A DNA stretch of 64,000 nucleotides, from contig NZ_CP043641.1 of assembly GCF_014217625.1 (NCBI RefSeq), positions 806,001 through 870,000 on the forward strand, in the 5' to 3' direction. The stretch is from Leifsonia shinshuensis (lineage in GTDB: Bacteria > Actinomycetota > Actinomycetes > Actinomycetales > Microbacteriaceae). Below, in pieces: positions 58,753 through 64,000 of this stretch. Within the stretch, counting starts at the first letter, position 1; each line of letters starts with the position of its first letter. A program made the position numbers and the translations under genes. The notes below the pieces were generated by a model. It worked only from the letters and a program-made list of their open reading frames with translations. It was not told the origin of the DNA and searched no databases.

Positions 58753-59387
58753 CGCGCCGCGCGGCGGCGGTCGTGCACCAGCTGCATCTCGCGCAGCAGC
58801 GCGGGGCTCGCGTACGGCGAGCTGCCGCCCAGCTCCGACATGATCGAGTCCACGATGTGGTCGGGGCGGTTCTGGCTCATCTTCTGCTTGGCGACGATCT
58901 TCGTCGGCGTCAGCCGCACGCCGACCGTACCGGAGGAGATCCGCTCGGCGTAGCTCTCGTCCTCCAGCGTGCCGCGCATCTGGCGCGGCTCCGGCAGCTC
59001 GCGCTCGAAGTGGTCGACCAGCTTCTCCAGCACCCGGAGGTTCTCCTCCGGGCTCAGCAGCTCCGGCACGCCGGAGAGGTGGACGGCGACGAAGTTCCAG
59101 GTCGGCACCGCGGGGTCGGCGTCGTACCAGGACGAGGAGATGTAGCCGTGCGGGCCCTGGAAGATCACCAGCAGCTCGTGCTCGCCCAGCTCGTGCAGCT
59201 GCTCGTCGGGACGGCCGACGTGGCTGACGATGCTCAGCTCCTCGCGGGTGTCGTCGAGGATGACCGGGTAGTGCGAGGCGACCAGCCCGGTGGAGGCGTT
59301 GCTCACGAAGGTGCCCCACGGGTTCTCGCGGATGATCCGCTCGATCTCCGCCCGGTCGGTCAGGGTGAAGCTGGGGTTCTGACGCAC
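58749..59387 (-). CDS. FMN-binding negative regulator (PaiB-like)
   Basis: 212 aa flavin-binding split-barrel protein. NPWGTFVSNASTGLVASHYPVIL near residue 20, FQGPHGYISSSWYDADPAVPTWNFVAVHLSG and VRLTPTKIVAKQKMSQNRP are the PaiB hallmarks. PaiB represses sporulation and protease genes in Bacillus; here the role is unknown. Upstream of and overlapping the amidohydrolase gene. Confidence 0.93.
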   Translation of the reverse strand: MRQNPSFTLTDRAEIERIIRENPWGTFVSNASTGLVASHYPVILDDTREELSIVSHVGRPDEQLHELGEHELLVIFQGPHGYISSSWYDADPAVPTWNFVAVHLSGVPELLSPEENLRVLEKLVDHFERELPEPRQMRGTLEDESYAERISSGTVGVRLTPTKIVAKQKMSQNRPDHIVDSIMSELGGSSPYASPALLREMQLVHDRRRAAR

Positions 59388-59397
59388 GGAGCGCTCC

Positions 59398-60372
59398 TTA
59401 CTTCTGATCCTTGGGGCACCAGTACAGCTTGCGGCCGCCCAGTTCCTCCATGACGATGTGCGTGCCGCAGACCCGGCACGGCAGGCCCTCGCGCTTGTAC
59501 ACCCAGTGCCGGTCCTCGCGCTTGGCCATCGCCTTGCGGTACGACTCCTCGTCCAGGTCGTCCATCGTCATCATCTGGCCGGTCTCGACGCCGATCTTCA
59601 GCAGGTGCACCCAGTCGCGCCACAGCTCACGCACGGTGTCCTCGGCGACGAGCTTTCCGGGGGTGTGCGGATTCTGCCGCGCCCGGAACAGCAGCTCGGC
59701 GCGGTAGACGTTGCCGATGCCGCTCACGACGCTCTGGTCCATCAGCAGGAGGGCGATGGCGGTCGGCTTCTTGCGGACCTTCGCGACGAACGCCTCCTCG
59801 GCCTCCGGGCCATCGTCCACCTGCGGGTCGGGCCCGAGCTTGGCGATCACGGCGTCGACCTCGGCGGGGTCGAGCACCTCGCACGCGGTCGGCCCGCGGA
59901 GGTCGGCCACGGCGGTGTCGGTGAGCAGGCGCACCCGCACCTGCCCGATCGGCTCCGGCGGGAAGACGTCGATGTCGGCCTCCACCTTCTCGGACTCCGA
60001 CATGCGCAGCCGGGTGCGCCGCGGGGCGCCGATGGAGTGCAGGGAGTTCTCGCCCGCCGAATCCAGGATGGTGCCCGTCTGGTTGGTCTGGCCCATCCGC
60101 CCGTTCGCGCTCGCGATGGTCGGGTCGATGCTGATGTCGCCCGCGAAGTCCCAGGCGCCGTAGATGCCGAGGTGGATGCGCAGCCAGAGGTCGTTGTCGA
60201 ACTCCAGGAACATCTGCTTGCCGACCGCCTTCGCGGCGATCATCGTGTGCCCGTCGATGCGCTTGGCGTCGTCGGCGAACCGGCCCTGCGGCGAGGACAC
60301 CGCGACCCGGCGCCCGACGAAGTTGACCGCGAACTGCTTCGCGATCCGGTGGACGGAGTGGCCCTCGGGCAT
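59398..60372 (-). CDS. Fpg/Nei-family DNA glycosylase/AP lyase
   Basis: 324 aa base-excision repair enzyme. MPEGHSVHRIA gives catalytic Pro2/Glu3; the helix-two-turn-helix IALLLMDQSVVSGIGNVYRAELLF is intact; a C-terminal zinc finger CRVCGTHIVMEELGGRKLYWCPKDQ follows. The fourth zinc ligand, normally Cys in CPxC, is Asp here (CPKD). Start ATG 60372 shares one base with the rpiB stop. Likely of the Nei2 group acting on oxidised pyrimidines. Confidence 0.93.
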   Translation of the reverse strand: MPEGHSVHRIAKQFAVNFVGRRVAVSSPQGRFADDAKRIDGHTMIAAKAVGKQMFLEFDNDLWLRIHLGIYGAWDFAGDISIDPTIASANGRMGQTNQTGTILDSAGENSLHSIGAPRRTRLRMSESEKVEADIDVFPPEPIGQVRVRLLTDTAVADLRGPTACEVLDPAEVDAVIAKLGPDPQVDDGPEAEEAFVAKVRKKPTAIALLLMDQSVVSGIGNVYRAELLFRARQNPHTPGKLVAEDTVRELWRDWVHLLKIGVETGQMMTMDDLDEESYRKAMAKREDRHWVYKREGLPCRVCGTHIVMEELGGRKLYWCPKDQK

Positions 60373-60860
60373 CAGCGGTCCACGTTCTTGCCCGCGATGT
60401 CGCCGGTGGCCTCGTACTCCGCGAGCTGGGCGATGCGGCGCACGTGGCGCTCCTCCAGCGAGAACGGCGTGGCGATGAAGAGGTCGATGAAGCGGGTGGC
60501 CTCCTCGACGGTGTGCTGGCGCGCGCCGATCGAGATGACGTTGGCGTCGTTGTGCTGGCGGGCGAGCTCCGCGGTGCTCTCGTTCCACACCAGCGCGGCG
60601 CGGACGCCGAGCACCTTGTTGGCCGCGATCTGCTCGCCGTTGCCCGAGCCGCCGAACACCACGCCCAGGGCCTCCACACCGGACTGCTGGTCGCGCACGA
60701 CCGCGTTGGCCGCGTTGATGCAGAAGGCCGGGTAGTCGTCGATCGGGTCGTACTCGGACGGCCCGTGGTCGACGACCTCGTGCCCCGCCTCGCTGAGGTG
60801 CGCCTGCAGGTGCGTGCTGAACTCGAGACCGGCGTGATCGGTGGCGATGTGGATGCGCAT
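60372..60860 (-). CDS. rpiB: Ribose-5-phosphate isomerase B
   Basis: 162 aa; interconverts ribose-5-P and ribulose-5-P. MRIHIATDHAGLEF start, DYPAFCINAANAV, and GVVFGGSGNGEQIAANKVLGVRAAL. In the last block Gly-Ser-Gly-Asn-Gly-Glu replaces the Cys-containing CGTGLG of E. coli, so the catalytic base is a Glu as in M. tuberculosis RpiB. First gene of the rpiB-glycosylase pair. Confidence 0.95.
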   Translation of the reverse strand: MRIHIATDHAGLEFSTHLQAHLSEAGHEVVDHGPSEYDPIDDYPAFCINAANAVVRDQQSGVEALGVVFGGSGNGEQIAANKVLGVRAALVWNESTAELARQHNDANVISIGARQHTVEEATRFIDLFIATPFSLEERHVRRIAQLAEYEATGDIAGKNVDR

Positions 60861-60962
60861 GGAGACAGTCTAGGGAAGGCCGCCGACGCCGCCGCCACGT
60901 CAGTAAGGTGGATCCGGTGGACACGATCCACACCCCCCGATCCGCTTTTCAAGGAGTCAGCG

Positions 60963-63509
60963 TTGCCCGGAGAAAACCTCACCCGCATCGAAGCCCAGGA
61001 GCGCGCGTCGCTCGTCCGCACCCAGAGCTACGACGTCGCCCTCGACCTGACGACCGGGCCGGAGACCTTCCGCAGCACCACGACCGTGCGCTTCTCCGCC
61101 ACGGAGGGCGCGTCCACGTTCATCGACGCGATCACGCGCACCGTCCACTCGGTCGTGCTGAACGGCGTCGAGCTGGACCCGGCCGTCGTCTCGGACGGCG
61201 TGCGCATCCAGCTGGACGGCCTCCTGGCGGAGAACACGCTGACCGTCGACGCCGACGCGATCTACACCAACACCGGCGAGGGCCTGCACCGCTTCGTCGA
61301 CCCGGTCGACGGCGAGGTGTACCTCTACTCGCAGTTCGAGGTCCCGGACTCCCGCCGCATGTTCGCGGTGTTCGAGCAGCCCGACCTCAAGGCGGAGTTC
61401 ACCTTCACCGTCACCGCTCCCGCGCACTGGGCGGTCGTCAGCAACTCCCCCACCCCGGAGCCGGTCGAGGCCGGAGAGGGCGCCAAGACCTGGTCCTTCG
61501 CTGCCACGCCGGTCATCTCCTCCTACATCACCGCGCTCATCGCGGGCCCGTACGAGTCGGTCCACAGCGAGCTGACCAGCCGCGACGGCCGTACCATCCC
61601 GCTCGGCGTGTACGCCCGCAAGAGCCTGGCCGGGTTCCTCGACGCCGACTACATCTTCGAGAAGACCCGCGAGGGCTTCGCTTTCTACGAGGAGAAGTTC
61701 GACTACGCGTACCCGTTCGAGAAGTACGACCAGCTGTTCGTGCCCGAGTTCAACGCGGGCGCGATGGAGAACGCCGGCGCGGTGACCTTCACCGAGACCT
61801 ACGTCTTCCGCTCCAAGGTCACCGACGCGATCAAGGAGCGCCGCGTCGTCACGATCCTGCACGAGCTGGCGCACATGTGGTTCGGCGACCTGGTCACCAT
61901 GAAGTGGTGGAACGACCTGTGGCTGAACGAGTCGTTCGCCGAGTACGCCTCCACGCTCGCGACCGCCGAGGCCACCGAGTGGACCGAGGCGTGGACGACC
62001 TTCGCCGCGATGGAGAAGAGCTGGGCGTACCGCCAGGACCAGCTGCCCTCCACCCACCCGATCGTCGCCACGATCAACGACCTGGAGGACGTGCAGGTCA
62101 ACTTCGACGGCATCACCTACGCCAAGGGCGCGTCGGTGCTCAAGCAGCTCGTCGCCTGGGTCGGCCAGGACGACTTCCTCGCCGGTGTCGCGCAGTACTT
62201 CAAGAAGCACCAGCACGGCAACACCGAGCTCACCGACCTCCTGGTCGAGCTGGAGGCCACCAGCGGCCGCGACCTGACCGAGTGGTCGAAGAAGTGGCTG
62301 GAGACCGCGGGCGTCAACACCCTCCGCCCGGAGCTCTCGGTGGAGGCGGACGGCACGATCACCGCCTTCGCGATCCTCCAGTCGGCGGCGGCCGACTACC
62401 CGACCATCCGCCCGCACCGTCTCGCGGTCGGCTTCTACGAGCTGGTGGAGGGCCGCCTGGTCCGCACCTCGCGCGTCGAGCTGGACGTCGACGGCGAGCG
62501 GACCGAGGTCGCCGAGCTGGTCGGCCAGAAGCGCCCTGCGCTCATCCTGCTCAACGACGACGACCTCGCCTACGCGAAGATCCGTCTCGACGAGGACTCG
62601 CACCGCGTCGCGCTCGAGCACCTGTCCTCGATCGAGAGCCCGCTCGCGCGCTCCCTGGTCTGGGGCGCGGTCTGGGACGCCACCCGCGACGCCGAGACGC
62701 CCGCGAGCGACTACGTGCGCCTCGTGCTCGGCAACATCGCCTCGGAGACGGAGTCCACCACGCTGCGGACCACGCTCAACCAGCTCGTCCTCGCGGCCGG
62801 CAGCTACGTCGCGCCCGAACGGCAGAAGCAGACCAGCGAGGATGCCGCGAGCGGTCTCTGGGAGCTGGCTCAGCAGGCCGAGGCCGGCAGCGACGCCCAG
62901 TTCCAGTTCGTCAAGTTCTTCGCGGCGCTGGCCTCCACCCCGGAGCAGCTCGCGAACGTCGCCGCCCTGCGCGACGGGACGGTGACCCTCCCGGGCCTGA
63001 CCGTGGACACCGACCTGGCCTGGGAGCTCCTCATCGCGCTCGTCGCCGGCGGGGTCGCGGGCGACGACGAGGTGGACGCCGCGCTGGCGGCGGACAACAC
63101 CGCGAACGGCGCGCAGTTCGCCGCGCAGGCCCGTGCGTCCATCCCGACGCTCGCCGGCAAGCAGGCGGCGTGGGACTCGGTGTTCGCCTCGGACGCCCTG
63201 CCGAACACGATCGTCCGCTTCACGGGCCTCGGCTTCCAGCGCGCGGCCGACAAGGAGGTCCTTGCGGCCTTCGTCGCGCCGTACTTCGCGGCGCTGCAGG
63301 ACATCTGGGTGTCGCGCACGTACAAGATCGCAGAGTACCTCGTCGCCGGCATGTACCCGGCGCCGCTCGCGAACGCCGAGCTGCGCGACGCGACGCGGGC
63401 GTGGCTCGACGCCAACCAGGAGCCGGCCGCGCTGCGACGGCTCGTGGTCGAGAACCTCGCGGGCGTCGAGCGGGCCCTCGCCGCGCAGGCGCGGGACGCG
63501 CAGGCGTAA
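60963..63509 (+). CDS. pepN: Aminopeptidase N (M1 family)
   Basis: 848 aa zinc aminopeptidase that removes N-terminal residues from peptides. Start TTG 60963 with AAGGAG 7 nt before it (MPGENLTRIEAQERA); no ATG fits. GAMENAGAVTF binds the peptide N-terminus; HELAHMWFGDLVTMKWWNDLWLNESFAEY has HExxH-x18-E. The C-terminal ERAP1-like helical domain is complete. Divergent from rpiB. Confidence 0.96.
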   Translation: MPGENLTRIEAQERASLVRTQSYDVALDLTTGPETFRSTTTVRFSATEGASTFIDAITRTVHSVVLNGVELDPAVVSDGVRIQLDGLLAENTLTVDADAIYTNTGEGLHRFVDPVDGEVYLYSQFEVPDSRRMFAVFEQPDLKAEFTFTVTAPAHWAVVSNSPTPEPVEAGEGAKTWSFAATPVISSYITALIAGPYESVHSELTSRDGRTIPLGVYARKSLAGFLDADYIFEKTREGFAFYEEKFDYAYPFEKYDQLFVPEFNAGAMENAGAVTFTETYVFRSKVTDAIKERRVVTILHELAHMWFGDLVTMKWWNDLWLNESFAEYASTLATAEATEWTEAWTTFAAMEKSWAYRQDQLPSTHPIVATINDLEDVQVNFDGITYAKGASVLKQLVAWVGQDDFLAGVAQYFKKHQHGNTELTDLLVELEATSGRDLTEWSKKWLETAGVNTLRPELSVEADGTITAFAILQSAAADYPTIRPHRLAVGFYELVEGRLVRTSRVELDVDGERTEVAELVGQKRPALILLNDDDLAYAKIRLDEDSHRVALEHLSSIESPLARSLVWGAVWDATRDAETPASDYVRLVLGNIASETESTTLRTTLNQLVLAAGSYVAPERQKQTSEDAASGLWELAQQAEAGSDAQFQFVKFFAALASTPEQLANVAALRDGTVTLPGLTVDTDLAWELLIALVAGGVAGDDEVDAALAADNTANGAQFAAQARASIPTLAGKQAAWDSVFASDALPNTIVRFTGLGFQRAADKEVLAAFVAPYFAALQDIWVSRTYKIAEYLVAGMYPAPLANAELRDATRAWLDANQEPAALRRLVVENLAGVERALAAQARDAQA

Positions 63510-63524
63510 CGCTCGGGCGCTCTG

Positions 63525-63560
63525 AAGGAGGCCCCGGCTCGCACGAGCCGGGGCCTCCTT
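63525..63560 (+). terminator. Terminator of pepN
   Basis: A perfect 16-bp stem (63525-63540 with 63545-63560), GCAC loop, T-run TTTC after. 15 nt past the pepN stop. Confidence 0.92.
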
Positions 63561-63645
63561 TCATGCCACCGCCCGACCCGCCCGACACGCAGGTCGTACC
63601 CAGGTTCGATGACGGCGACCCCTCCGCACCCCTACTCTCGGAGCC

Positions 63646-64000
63646 ATGATCCAACTCGAACGCCTCACCAAGACGTTCGGCAGCAAGACCGCTGTCGACG
63701 ACATCTCGGCGACCATCCAGCCGGGCAAGGTCACCGGCTTCCTCGGGCCGAACGGCGCGGGCAAGTCGACCACCATGCGCATGATCATGGGTCTCGACCG
63801 GCCCACCAAGGGCATCGCGACCATCAACGGCAAGCGCTACGCCGAGCTGCGGTCGCCGCTCGGCGAGGTCGGCGCACTGCTGGACGCGAAGGCCGTCCAC
63901 ACCGGGCGCACCGCCTACAACCACCTCCTCGCCATGGCCGCGACGCACGGCATCTCCAAGCGCCGCGTGCACGAGGTCATCGGCCTCACCGGCCTCGAGT
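63646..64000 (+). CDS. ABC transporter ATP-binding protein (partial)
   Basis: Runs off the right edge; ~118 codons are visible. MIQLERLTKTFGSKTAVDDIS start and Walker A FLGPNGAGKSTTMRMIMGL; the Q-loop and later motifs are cut. The style (IQPGKVTGFLGPNGAGKST, GLDRPTKGIATINGKRY) is that of a drug/bacitracin-type ABC exporter. The permease would be to the right of the window. Confidence 0.92.
   Translation, partial: MIQLERLTKTFGSKTAVDDISATIQPGKVTGFLGPNGAGKSTTMRMIMGLDRPTKGIATINGKRYAELRSPLGEVGALLDAKAVHTGRTAYNHLLAMAATHGISKRRVHEVIGLTGLE

Overview
The window is high-GC (about 70 percent) actinobacterial chromosome. Three features point to Microbacteriaceae, with Leifsonia or a close relative the best guess: the gene order rne-rplU-rpmA-obgE-proB-proA-nadD-rsfS and tig-clpP1-clpP2-clpX; a translational-type T-box in front of ileS; and an archaeal-like (type 2) ValS. 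The genus is inferred from gene content only; no 16S gene is present.

Layout. 1-5.6 kb (minus strand): a LacI regulator, a GH13 alpha-glucosidase, a sugar-binding lipoprotein and two ABC permeases, the last cut by the window edge. This is an alpha-glucoside uptake and hydrolysis operon with LacI-like operator sites. 5.7-11.6 kb: a UbiA prenyltransferase, a DHA2 exporter, two small membrane proteins, an LCP cell-wall ligase and a lipoprotein. 11.8-17.0 kb (plus): a tightly overlapping cassette of six exported proteins ending in a SipW-type (Ser/His) signal peptidase. Four are short TasA/camelysin-like proteins with shared end motifs, one is an RCC1-repeat protein, and one carries a LADTG wall-anchor signal. 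This is the best candidate for a poorly described system. 17.1-30.6 kb (minus, mostly core genes): tRNA-Ala, rsfS, nadD, proA, proB, obgE, rpmA, rplU, rne, ndk, folC, with plus-strand DUF4031 and VKOR genes. 30.6-34.2 kb: ileS under a T-box, which may also govern folC, a DUF4233 gene and ndk because all four overlap by 4 nt. 34.3-36.3 kb: a TetR regulator divergent from an MHS-family transporter.

36.4-38.4 kb (minus): a WXG100-like small protein, a WxG/coiled-coil polymorphic toxin and a probable immunity gene. 38.5-42.4 kb: valS, two tandem GNAT acetyltransferases and a small conserved gene. 42.4-46.7 kb: an ArsR-like regulator and MFS exporter divergent from an M3 peptidase across an array of operator-like palindromes. 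46.8-53.0 kb: a ClC channel, then clpX, clpP2, clpP1, a TPR gene and tig (minus). The clpX-clpP2 gap contains a cluster of palindromic repeats. 53.1-54.4 kb: tRNA-Pro, tRNA-Gly and a low-GC TIR-domain protein inserted beside tRNA-Gly, a probable anti-phage gene. 54.4-64 kb: a two-component system, dps, an amidohydrolase, a PaiB-like FMN protein, an Fpg/Nei glycosylase, rpiB, pepN and the start of an ABC ATPase gene.

No rRNA, CRISPR array, insertion sequence or complete prophage was seen.
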